Source: Kalmusia sp. IMI 367209
Lineage: Eukaryota; Ascomycota; Dothideomycetes; Pleosporales; Didymosphaeriaceae
Length of the DNA stretch: 64,000 nucleotides
Reading direction: 5' to 3'
Assembly: GCA_027946365.1 (NCBI GenBank)
Contig: JAPEUQ010000009.1
Coordinates: 558,001-622,000 of the forward strand
A model generated the notes under the pieces. That model saw only the letters and a program-made list of their open reading frames with translations, made no database searches and was not told the origin of the DNA. Numbering within the stretch: the first letter of the stretch is position 1; every line of letters begins with the position of its first letter. Both the position numbers and the translations under genes were made by a program. This document shows, piece by piece, positions 23,818 to 33,016 of this stretch.

Positions 23818-24804
23818 CTATCGGTCCCAGCCCCATAGCCGCTTGATGGTATCGCCTACGGTAGCTTGCCCAGCTTCTCTTCTCTTCATTCGATTTATCC
23901 GCTCCTCGATGAAGGTTTGGCCGACTTGCTGGCCCATGCCTGCATTTGCACGAATTTCGCCAAGCAGCGCTTTCCGTTCAAAATCTTGATCTTCAGGCGG
24001 CAACTCAGCTAGCTTTTTCCTGTAACTCTCTCGTGCCTCAGGCTTGATGTGTTTCCACAGCTCCTTCTCGTCGTCGTCTGGTGGGGGGGCTTCCGCAAGC
24101 GGCGTCACGGCCAACGACTTGCCAGCCATGGCGCGCGCGACGTTCTGCTTGGACAGCACGCTCTCGAACTTCGGGGCTTCCCTGCCCTCCTCTTTTGCCT
24201 TCTCGATTAGTGCCTCCTGCTCCAGCATCTGCTGGTACAGCTTGTCCGCATGCATCTGTATCCTCTCACTGTCCTCGGCGCTCCGAAAATCCATGGTGAG
24301 GTATCCTAGAGCCTTCAGGAACTTGGATTGCACGTCGTAGCAGCGATTAAACTTGCGCGACTCTGCATTACACAGGGTCGCCGTCTGGGTCCACGTTTTC
24401 GGGGACTTGAAGCATTCGAATTGTTCCATGTACTCTATCGCACAGTTCTCAAGAGCTATCCGTCCAATCTCAGCTTTGCGGTCGTTGAAGGCTTCGACGA
24501 TGTCGCGCAGTTTGTCCTGCTCTGTCTTGGCCCGGTTCTCGAGCTGCTGCTGAGGGACGTAGTCTTTCCACAGGTGCGCATAGCGGCCGTCCTGGAATTG
24601 CGATTGCGGCGGTACGAAGGGCTTGTCCGATACATCGGGCTGCGGTTGTGCTGTTTGCGTGGCTTCTTGGGGTTTCTCAACGGGTCTTGAGGGCAGCGAG
24701 GGCTTGGGCCCGGCCGGGGCTTCTTTATTTAGAGAGTCGCGCAGCGACGGGTCGAGATTGTTTTTTGCATTGGAGCTGTCGCCGCTGCCCCAGAGCCAAC
24801 CCAT
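23818..24804 (-). CDS. Conserved fungal protein with CHCH-like cysteine pattern
   Basis: Intronless, 328 residues, starting MGWLWGSG at the ATG complementary to 24802-24804. The start lies 210 bp from the start of the divergent kinetochore gene. The N-terminal third is Pro/Gln-rich. The centre has ENCAIEYMEQFECFKS...TATLCNAESRKFNRCYDVQ. These regularly placed cysteines resemble the twin-Cys helical hairpins of CHCH proteins, though the spacing is not a canonical CX9C pair. This is followed by KFLKALGYLTM and a long charged helix (RIQMHADKLYQQMLEQE). The C-terminus ends in IKRLWGWDR. I recall close homologues across filamentous ascomycetes without firm function. A mitochondrial intermembrane-space role is plausible from the cysteines but unproven. 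Confidence 0.7.
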   Translation of the reverse strand: MGWLWGSGDSSNAKNNLDPSLRDSLNKEAPAGPKPSLPSRPVEKPQEATQTAQPQPDVSDKPFVPPQSQFQDGRYAHLWKDYVPQQQLENRAKTEQDKLRDIVEAFNDRKAEIGRIALENCAIEYMEQFECFKSPKTWTQTATLCNAESRKFNRCYDVQSKFLKALGYLTMDFRSAEDSERIQMHADKLYQQMLEQEALIEKAKEEGREAPKFESVLSKQNVARAMAGKSLAVTPLAEAPPPDDDEKELWKHIKPEARESYRKKLAELPPEDQDFERKALLGEIRANAGMGQQVGQTFIEERINRMKRREAGQATVGDTIKRLWGWDR

Positions 24805-25014
24805 TGCGATATGATGTAAACACGCTTGAGAGCTGAAAGCTATTGCGGGATGGAAAGTTTTGATGTGGAGGCTTGCATCTGCGGTAGTGGAGAAGATCCC
24901 TGTCCACCCGGTCCAAGCTGTCATCTAGCGCGTCTGTATTCACAACATTCAACACCAGCGCCCAGACGCGCCGCACCTCGTTGAATATATATCTCGACCT
25001 CACTTTCGCCTGCC

Positions 25015-27192
25015 ATGGCGCCAATCGGTACTTACAACGCGTACTCAGGACCTATGTTCTCATGCTAATATATCCTAGATCGCCAGGAGCGACGTTTACA
25101 AAAACGGCGCGGCGCTGGGTAAGTATGCAATAATACGCTGCGCATTCACCCTACTGACTCTCCTAGCCCGACCAATGTGGTCGCTAATTTCGCCTTCGAT
25201 ATCGCCGCTCTCGCAGCACAAGCAAAAGCCACCAAACAGTCATCTTTACCCCCGCAGTCCTCGCGCCGAACGCCCACTTCAGTGAACAAAACACCTCGCG
25301 GCCTGAACAGCTCGGCTAAGCGACATCGCAGCGCATCCATACATCGGAGTAGTAGTGTCAAGCGGAAAGCGACGCCGAAGACTCCTGTCATAACTCCGCA
25401 GCTGGGAAAGAGAAAGCGGGGCTCCAAGGATGCGCAGGTCCTCGAAGACGATGGAGAGCCCGACGAGCTTAGCCCAGACCACCAAGACAGCGAGGTGCAT
25501 TCGATTGAGCGGGCAAGAAAGATTGTGGGCACAGCGTCACCAAGTCACGAAGAAACGAATGACGAGCCCGACGAGTTGTCGGCCTTCCTAGAGGAGGGTG
25601 TGGGCAGTTTGCGAAAGTCAAAGACAGGTCCCGCGCTGATAGTTGGAGTCACACCCGTGAAGACGTCCGAGCCGCCTAGAAGCGCTCAAGAGAAGACATC
25701 AGATAGCAGGGGAGCCAAATCTCTCTCCATGCGATCGCGATTACCTCCGCGACGATCCAAGTCGACTGAAATACCACCAGAAACACCTAGCGCACTTCCC
25801 AACGGTCGGCAGAGCTTATCTTCAACGCGACCCACCGATCTTGCTAATTCGAACGTTGCTCTAGATGGAGATGGAATGACACCAGCGCAAGACTATAGTA
25901 CACCAAGGGTAGATGGTGAGCAATCTATTGCGAAAGTTACTCTACAGGGGAATGATGCATTGGATGAGCTCTCGCCTGAGCATCCAGCATCTACCAGAAA
26001 CACCCCTAGATTAAGGTCGCAAGAGGAGGACAATCTAGATGAACTCTCCCCCGAGCATCCCGAACAGGCAGTGCATGCTAGACGCGGAAGACCAAAGCGT
26101 ATCGTCGTAGACGAAGAGGACGTGGTTCAATCAACTCCAGCAGCCAGCAAACCGCGGCAGAAAAAGACAAGCCTCGTTGTACAGGAATCCCCCGAGGCTG
26201 AAGATTCTCTCGATGAATTATCGCCTGAAGCTGATCGAGCACGCCAGCGGCCCGCGAGGCAGAATCAAATGGACAAGCCCGCACGTCACCAAGAAGATCT
26301 TGCTGATGCTGAAGACTATCTTGATGAGCTTTCACCCGATGCCAGTCGTACCCGAAAGCTACCAGCGAAGCAGAAACAAACTGCCGATCTCGCTCTTCGT
26401 CAGGAAGAGCCTGTCGATGTATCTTCAGCAGGGGAGTCTGATCAATACGAACCAGAGCAAGAGGAGGAGCCTACAATGCGTGTGTCGCCTATCTCCAAGC
26501 AGAAGCCGGTCAAACGCACGAGCGATCAGCCACCACGGAAGCGAGCGAAGCTCTCCGGACTTAAGCAAGCGATTTCCGTCATGCGCATCAAGGGATCAAC
26601 TGTCAAGGGCATCACGGTTGCAGACACGACACGTACAATTCTCGAAGAGAATATCGACCACCGAGTTCAGCAGATAGCCGAAAAGATCCAAAGCGCCGAG
26701 GCCTCGTCGCGCCGTAAGAAACTTCGGACGGAGGCCAACCTCACCCTCGCCTTTCAGGAGAGCCTCAACGAAAAATTGATGGATCTACAAGACGCCAATG
26801 ATAGTCTAAGTGCCAACTTCAAGAGGAGGCGGCTTTTGAGGCATGGCAATGTAGAGCGGAGAAAAGAAATTCTCAGGATCCAGAACAGCCGGCATGAACT
26901 CGCATTGGAGATGGACGATGAGCGGGCTGCATTCGAAACAGAGAAGGCAAAGGTGGAGGCGAGGAGCAAACTCAGCGCCAACATGTTTGAAATACAGGCA
27001 GCTGTCCAGAGCGGACGCGAGCATGCACGAAGGCAGGGTCGTGAAGATGAAGGGCCTGAGAGACCTTTGAGCATGTTGCTGGACACGGTAGGACGACACG
27101 TGGGGTCCGTAGGCGGCGGACTATTGGCTACGATCCAGCACTTCAACGACGGGCTGGAAAAGGCGGCTGGCTGGCTGGAAGGGCGGGCGTAA
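25015..27192 (+). CDS. CENP-U/Ame1 (Mis17)-like inner kinetochore protein
   Basis: Three exons: a 13-nt first coding exon (25015-25027), 25079-25118 and 25167-27192; 692 residues. Splicing gives the start MAPIDRQERRLQKRRGAG and then VSN-type NFAFDI, resembling the N-terminal basic motif of fungal Mis17/CENP-U proteins. The middle is disordered, with basic patches and six copies of an acidic D-E-L-S-P/A motif, several extended to LDELSPEHP. A predicted coiled coil runs from about residue 500 to 640 (IDHRVQQIAEKIQSAEAS and the long ESLNEKLMDLQDANDSL region), where family members dimerise with the CENP-Q partner. The role would be in the CCAN, linking centromeric chromatin to the Mis12 complex. 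The family call rests on the start motif, the coiled-coil position and memory of homologues, so it is moderate. Confidence 0.6.
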
Positions 27193-27869
27193 GGCCATGA
27201 TTCTTTCAGGAGGTGGCGCATTCTTTCGGCGCATTTGTTTTATGTGGCCTAATGTCGTTTGGGCGGAGTGGTAGGTCACATGCTAGATACCCCGCAGCAG
27301 CTGCTTTTGAAATCAAGAAGCGCGTCCGAGGCGCGAGCGAGCTTTGTAGCGTGAAGGATCGCCTTCCCTGTCGTACATGTTCCAATCAGTGAGCCCGGCC
27401 CCACTCGTCACATCATCAGACAGATGGTTTCAAAAAAAGATGCTTCCCAAGATCGCAAGATCGCTGAGCTGCAGGTTCATTCCACCTTCTTATCTACTCC
27501 TCTTTGTGCTGCCCTCCTTCACCTTTCCCCCAAACCGCAAGCAGCCTGCTTCTCCTCTTTGTGCCTGCCCTCATTCTCCCTTCACTCGCCCCATGTAACA
27601 CGCGAGCAGCTAGCGAGCAGCTCATGTTCAACACGGGGTCGAGTTCATTACACAGCAACCAGTCTGGAACGTTGAGCATACAATTTCAGCAGTTTCGTGG
27701 GGCTTCCTGCTTGCGAATAACTCTCGTCCACGCGACGGCACATTTGTGGTGTCGTCACACATCATCAGTTAGCCAACTGTCTCACCGCCTGCTGCCAGGT
27801 TCTTAAGCCATTCTGGGTAGGCCCAGGATCGGTCGATCGACGAAGAAGCTCAGTTTTTCAACTTTGACA
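27193..27869. other. Intergenic upstream of the 2EXR gene
   Basis: Short plus-strand frames (27377-27675) overlap each other and have no domain. The last 100 bases look like promoter and leader. Confidence 0.4.
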
Positions 27870-29300
27870 ATGTCAGAGTTCAGCAGCGCGTCGTGCAGTC
27901 CACGACCCAAGAAGAAGTCGCCCTGGGCAGCCCTCTTGTCTAGGTCCAAACCGGAGTTGCCTTCGTCCCAAGAATCAACGCCGCCTCCACGATCGACACC
28001 TTTGACAGAGGCAGACAATAAAGCGTATATCCAAGAGCTACGCCTTCGCGTGTTCCTGGAGCACCTCGCGCAATGGGCTTCAGACCACGACACAAGTCCG
28101 CATTTTCACGGCAGCATTGGCGTCTTGGCTGGCGGAAGCGCCGATGAAACATTCCAGCTTGGACAGTCCGTCAGATGTATTCTCACCCACTCTGACCATC
28201 CAGACGTGCGCAAGCAGATTGTTATTCGGCTCTTTCCTCCGCGTGCTCAACATGCGAAGTATTCCATGGTCGTTCGCTGCGGAGCAGGGTGGATGAGCGC
28301 ACGCGACTTTTTGAATAAGGAGTTCTTCGTCTTGCTCCAAGCAGAGCGGAAGAAGAAGACGCTCAAAGATTTCTGGAGCAAGAACAAAATGCCTCCAGTG
28401 ATCAACCCGAAGGATCCAGAGGGAAACAACAAAGCGCGCGTACAAGCGCTCGTCCCAGTACCCGACAGCAGAAACAGTGTCTCTGTCAGTCCGAGTTTCC
28501 ATCCTTTCCTCAGGCTCCCTCAAGAACTCCAGAATATGATTTGGATTCGAGCAGCTGGTTTGACGGGCATGTATCGCCCCTGCCGCCATCGCACATCTGA
28601 CTACCCCGTCCCCCACATCCACGAGAACTTCTACGCGAAACCCAATTCGCCCATCACGCTTTCTACTATGCTGCGCGTGTCCAAGGCGCTGAATACGCAC
28701 ATGGCTTCATGGGTCTACCGCACCACGAAATTTCACTTCGAGCTCACGGGCTTTACGAACTTCCTCTGGATCTCTGGCCCTACCAATCGCGCCAACTTGC
28801 GTCGCGTGACGTTCAAATTCTCATCGCTGGCGCCACTGCACTGCCTCAGGTGGCTCGCGCCCGATCCCGTATTCCTCCTCTTCGACCCGCCAGCGTACAC
28901 GTCCCCGCACGGGCTGCAGTACTTTTGGCGTTGCCAGATCCAGGACCTGGCGCGGGATCTCCACCTGCACACTCTTACCCTCGACTTACAGGGCGTGCAA
29001 CCGAACCATGTGCAGATGGTCGTTCGCGTTCTGCGGCAAGCCTTTGGCAGCGTCGAGTTTGTAAAGTTCCAGGAGGACGGGAAAGATATCGATGAAGAGC
29101 ACTGGCGGCTAGACGGGCTGAGGGGGAACAAGAGCTGGAGGGACATGTGCAAGGAATGGTTTTCGACCTACAAGAACAACCAGGGCTACATGAGCGACAA
29201 GAGGAGGGGGATGACAATGGGCGATTTGGAGAGGGATATGGATGCAGACAAAGATTTCTTCGATTGTGTGGAGGACTTGGGAAGCGTGCTGATGCCTTGA
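27870..29300 (+). CDS. 2EXR-domain protein
   Basis: Intronless, 476 residues from the ATG at 27870. The N-terminus has a basic, Ser/Pro-rich segment (SPRPKKKSPWAALLSRSKPE), then about 150 residues of mixed character including an LRLRVFLEHLAQW helix. From about residue 215 comes the 2EXR-type module: FHPFLRLPQELQNMIW, then LSTMLRVSKALNTHM and the FHF...NLRRVTF and LTLDLQGV strands. These lineage-expanded domains are common in filamentous ascomycetes and have no established biochemical function; a degenerate F-box-like fold has been suggested. The next gene downstream is a related-looking LPPEIR-type protein, so the two may be old paralogues. Confidence 0.7.
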   Translation: MSEFSSASCSPRPKKKSPWAALLSRSKPELPSSQESTPPPRSTPLTEADNKAYIQELRLRVFLEHLAQWASDHDTSPHFHGSIGVLAGGSADETFQLGQSVRCILTHSDHPDVRKQIVIRLFPPRAQHAKYSMVVRCGAGWMSARDFLNKEFFVLLQAERKKKTLKDFWSKNKMPPVINPKDPEGNNKARVQALVPVPDSRNSVSVSPSFHPFLRLPQELQNMIWIRAAGLTGMYRPCRHRTSDYPVPHIHENFYAKPNSPITLSTMLRVSKALNTHMASWVYRTTKFHFELTGFTNFLWISGPTNRANLRRVTFKFSSLAPLHCLRWLAPDPVFLLFDPPAYTSPHGLQYFWRCQIQDLARDLHLHTLTLDLQGVQPNHVQMVVRVLRQAFGSVEFVKFQEDGKDIDEEHWRLDGLRGNKSWRDMCKEWFSTYKNNQGYMSDKRRGMTMGDLERDMDADKDFFDCVEDLGSVLMP

Positions 29301-29938
29301 ATGCAGCCCAGTCCAGTTCCAGCGTTTTGGTAACTACTTTTCTTTTCTTCTGTACTTTGTGGGATGGCATTATGGGTGCGCGGGTTCTTTCTTCTACTTT
29401 TTACTTAGGGGTGGTTTATGAGCAACGAGACACGACAGCATTCGCAGTAGCGATAAATCCGAGCATTCGCCTCGCAATCTGTGCAGCTGAGGTGCAGCTG
29501 AGCTGCAGCAATCCACAAGCAGGCGCCTTGCGCATAGGCACGAAACGGGAAGGCGTGTCCCCCCGCTGAGCCCCGCCTGCGGCCCAAGGACTGCGGCTCG
29601 CCACTCCTTCACCCCGCCTCACTACATCAACTCACCTCCACAAAGTCGTCCCCCGGCACACCTCGCACCCTTTTCTCTGCATTCAGGCAGCCGGGCGTGT
29701 GCGCATGCACATGCGGAGCTCACTGCGTCACGACTGTAACGTCATCGAACACTTTCCCAAAGCGATCAGGAGCTGCAACACGCGATCGCCTGCCTTAACC
29801 CCTACATCCGGCGCCCCCAGCAACCCCCAGCGAACCTAACCGCTACACCGGACCTCTACCCGAAGACCCACCTCCTGCAACTAAGGCTGGGCCCCCCACC
29901 AACCGCGCAAGCCACACCATACTGGAAGCAATAATAAC
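29301..29938. other. Intergenic between two LP-E-[LI]-[RQ] motif genes
   Basis: GC-rich, holding overlapping short frames on both strands. None has a domain. A direct gcagctgaggtgcagctgagctgcagc run sits near 29480-29510. Confidence 0.4.
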
Positions 29939-30955
29939 ATGGTCAACCTCATCCCACTCACCCGCGACGGCCTGCGCGATTTTCTCGCGCGTCGCCTTGC
30001 ACAACCGCAGACGCCCGAGAAGAAGAACCCTCTGACCAGCTTTCCGAGCTCGGTCGATCTCGAGGCGTATCCCGCGCCTGCGTCGTTCGTTGTGCAGGGC
30101 GAGATCAAGAGCCAGTTGCAAAGCCCCCTGTTCGGCAAGATTCCACCTGAGATTCGAAATGACATCTTCGGGCTGGCCCTAGGTGAGTATGTGCGCGAGG
30201 GAAGGGAAATACCGCGGAAGAGTTACGTGAGGAGACCAGGGTACGAGGGATTGAAGAGCGTCGATTGCGCGTTGCTGAGGACGTGCAAGGCAATTTATGA
30301 AGAGACCAAGGTGCTTCCGCTTCGGGATCTCGAAGTCTGCTTCTACATGGGCGACCGGCGGAGGGCGCCTGAATGGTCGACCATGACCAAGTACACGTCT
30401 ATCAACACGAGCGTTCATCCAAGGGCGAACTGGTTCAAGCCTGAGCATTGGGCGACGATCAAGCATTTTCATGTCTTCGGCCAGATGTGCGCTCTGCAAA
30501 ACGGCTTTCGCGGCCTCTTCCGCAACGATCGCGATATCTGCCAGCCGACCACCCTGACACTCACGCTCCGCTACACAGATTGGTGGCACTGGGAGAATAA
30601 TACGCGCATCTTTCCAATCCAGCCAGATCTTTTCTTCCCCATGCGCGACATCGAAATTCCCTCTACAGTGCAGAAAGTTATAGTTGAGTTCGAGAACATT
30701 GAACGCAAGATCAAAGAGCTGGAGGATGTAGTCGGGGAAATGTTCCAAAGACGTGAGCATTGGATTTGGAAGAGGAGGGATGGGAGAACGTTAGTGGTGC
30801 GTGGGAGCGGGATCGAGGGTGATGGAGTCACAACTTGGAGGTGGGACGGTCCGACGACTTTTGGTGTCAAGAATACGAGTTATTTACATCACGGATTGGG
30901 GAATACTATGGGGTATGTGGTTAAAGTTGTGACTTGGGACCTCGTCAAGGAGTGA
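29939..30955 (+). CDS. DUF7730-like (F-box-like LPPEIR motif) protein
   Basis: Intronless, 338 residues. After a short basic N-terminus, LFGKIPPEIRNDIFGLALGEY (about residues 66-86) is the characteristic opening of a large fungal family in which the first helix resembles an F-box. It continues with ALLRTCKAIYEET, then strands with WATIKHFHVFGQMCAL and a TLTLTLRYTDWW segment. The C-terminal third is charged and includes the FENIERKIKELEDVVGEMF helix. No enzymatic motif is visible. Some members may act as substrate receptors, but that is not established. Near the 2EXR gene in the same orientation. Confidence 0.65.
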   Translation: MVNLIPLTRDGLRDFLARRLAQPQTPEKKNPLTSFPSSVDLEAYPAPASFVVQGEIKSQLQSPLFGKIPPEIRNDIFGLALGEYVREGREIPRKSYVRRPGYEGLKSVDCALLRTCKAIYEETKVLPLRDLEVCFYMGDRRRAPEWSTMTKYTSINTSVHPRANWFKPEHWATIKHFHVFGQMCALQNGFRGLFRNDRDICQPTTLTLTLRYTDWWHWENNTRIFPIQPDLFFPMRDIEIPSTVQKVIVEFENIERKIKELEDVVGEMFQRREHWIWKRRDGRTLVVRGSGIEGDGVTTWRWDGPTTFGVKNTSYLHHGLGNTMGYVVKVVTWDLVKE

Positions 30956-31270
30956 TGGACAGGTGAATTCCGCGTACGAAATGGGCTGCATGTGAATGTC
31001 TCTAGCACCTTAAACCAAGGGATTCTCCCTTTACGATCTCACGACTATGACTCTAGAAATTCCGAATAATAATACAAACACCATGTTGATCACGAAATTT
31101 CGTGCTTTCCGATGCCTGCCCAACGCCGTATTCCGAGGCCGGAATGTCATTGGTGACTCGCTAATCTACTTTTTCTACAACACCAAAAAAATTCCATCTC
31201 CAACTCCAACAGCCATCGTGCACCAACCAACTCTTCAAAACACAATCGAATCATAACCTCAGCCAAAAAT
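30956..31270. other. Intergenic, NAT promoter region
   Basis: A 315-bp spacer. AT-rich with a ccaactcttcaaaacacaatc leader just before the ATG at 31271. Nothing else is supported. Confidence 0.4.
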
Positions 31271-32313
31271 ATGGCCTCCAAACTCTCTCCAGAGCAAATC
31301 CAAAAATACGTCGAGCACATCCAACTGCCCCCCAAATACCACCCCGCGTCCGCCCCCACGCACGACCTGGCCTTCCTCACAGCCCTGCACGTGCACACCA
31401 TCTCGACGATCCCCTACGACAATCTCACCCTGCACTACTCGGCCTCGAAGAAAATCTCCATCGACCCGCTCCACGCGTTCAAGAAGATCGTAGAAGATGG
31501 CCGCGGCCGCGGCGGCTACTGCATGGAGAACAGCATCCTGTTCAACCACGTTCTGCGCGGCTTCGGCTTCGATGCATATACGGCGGGTGTGAGGATCAGG
31601 TTGAGGGAGAATGGGGTGCCGAGTGGGGACTACATCGGGTGGTACGTCTTTCCCCCCTTCCCCTCCATCCCTAACGAACAAAACATCAAAAGAGAGCTAG
31701 ACTGACCCAACCCAGGGTCCACCTCGTCAACATCGTAACCCTCCCCACCGGCGAAAAATACATGCTCGACGTCGGCTTCGGCGGCGACGCACCCACGACG
31801 CCCATCCCGCTCGTACACAACCACGTGACGACGAACATCTCTCCGCAGGAGAACCGGCTGGTGCTAGATCACATCGACCAGCAAGTCTCGCGCTCCCCCG
31901 AGACCAAGCTCTGGATCTACCAGTACCGCAACGGGGCCGACCAGCCGTGGAACGCCTTCTACGCATTCCCCACGCTCGAGTTCCTCGAGGCCGACTTCGC
32001 CATCATGAACTGGTACACGGGGTCGAACCCGGCGTCGTTCCAGACGTTCACCATGCTGATCATCAAGTTCCTGCGGCGGGCGCGGGAGGGCGGGGAAGTC
32101 GATGCCGAGGGCTACGCTGAGCAGGAGGTGTATGGGAAGCGCATGCTGGTCAACGGCGTGGTTAAGGAGAACGTCGGCGGGAAGACGTATGTGGTGCAGG
32201 AGTGTGGGTCTGAGGCGGAGAGGCATGAGGCGCTGGAGAAGTGGTTTGGGATGAGGTTGAGTGCGGAGGAGAGGAGTGGGATTGTGGGGCATGTTACTGA
32301 GTTGAAGGGGTAA
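31271..32313 (+). CDS. Arylamine N-acetyltransferase
   Basis: Cytosolic acyl-CoA:arylamine N-acetyltransferase, a xenobiotic-detoxifying enzyme; fungal homologues can modify plant or microbial arylamines. Two exons: 31271-31641 and 31716-32313, with a 74-bp intron (GTACGT...CCCAG) splitting a Trp codon; 322 residues. The catalytic triad is complete: Cys84 in RGRGGYCMENS, His126 in the VHLVNIV strand and Asp142 in MLDVGFGG. The family N-terminus is also present (LAFLTALHVHTISTIPYDNL). The CMEN variant after the catalytic Cys is typical of fungal rather than animal or bacterial NATs. Third positions are G/C-rich. The preferred acyl donor and substrate cannot be read from the sequence. Confidence 0.9.
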
Positions 32314-33016
32314 GGTTGGGTTGGGTTTGGGTGTAGGGAGGGGCGGGGGTTTCGTTGTAGATGAGCATCGATATAGAAGTAGAGCTTTGCTTTTGAGCTG
32401 TAGAAATTAGAACTCGCAAGGGGGAAAGGGTCCTGGTATTAATAGCGGGAGAGCTCTCTTCGTGCAGTGCTGGAAGTAGAATGCATCAGGTAATATCAGC
32501 ACAACACCATACGTAGACATCAATGATTTTTTTTTCTTCGAAATGAGTGTATTGAGTTAGACCAATGAGACAGTAAAGTAAAACAAAATGAAGACTAGAC
32601 GCTATACAAAGGGCTTAGGGTACTCCGCCTCTGAATAATCCAGCAAAACATCTTCAGCGTCGACAAAACTATTGCCAGAAAATGAAAAGAGGGAAAGGAA
32701 AAGGAAAAGGTTCAACCAGACGTAGGGGCTCAATCCGGAGCAGTCTATGAGACGCTCAAAACGGAGAGCTGTGTGGTACAAAATGATACTACGCACTAAG
32801 ACGAAGAAATAGACGAAGTTGGGAGATAACGCTCGCAAAAAGATGATAAAAAAACAGAAGAAAAAGGAAGATAAAGCCAAAATGATGGCATGTCTGCGTA
32901 GAAGCGTGAAGCTTTCCGAGCATGCGCTCTAATGAACCAATAGATCCAAGGTATCAAAAAGGAATCGAAGTACTACTCTTGTTCACAAACGCCCTGAGAG
33001 TGAACAAAGCCTACGT
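32314..33016. other. Intergenic, convergent 3' flanks
   Basis: About 0.7 kb between the NAT stop and the stop of the Argonaute-like gene. A minus-strand frame 32602-32880 is Phe/Leu-rich, lacks an ATG and shows no PIWI or MID motif. Poly-T near 32527. This is where a PIWI half would lie if the neighbour were merely broken, and none is seen. Confidence 0.45.

Noticed and set aside
32602..32880. 92-codon minus-strand frame rich in Phe and Leu
   Set aside because: It has no ATG in frame, composition follows a T-rich stretch, and no domain is seen.
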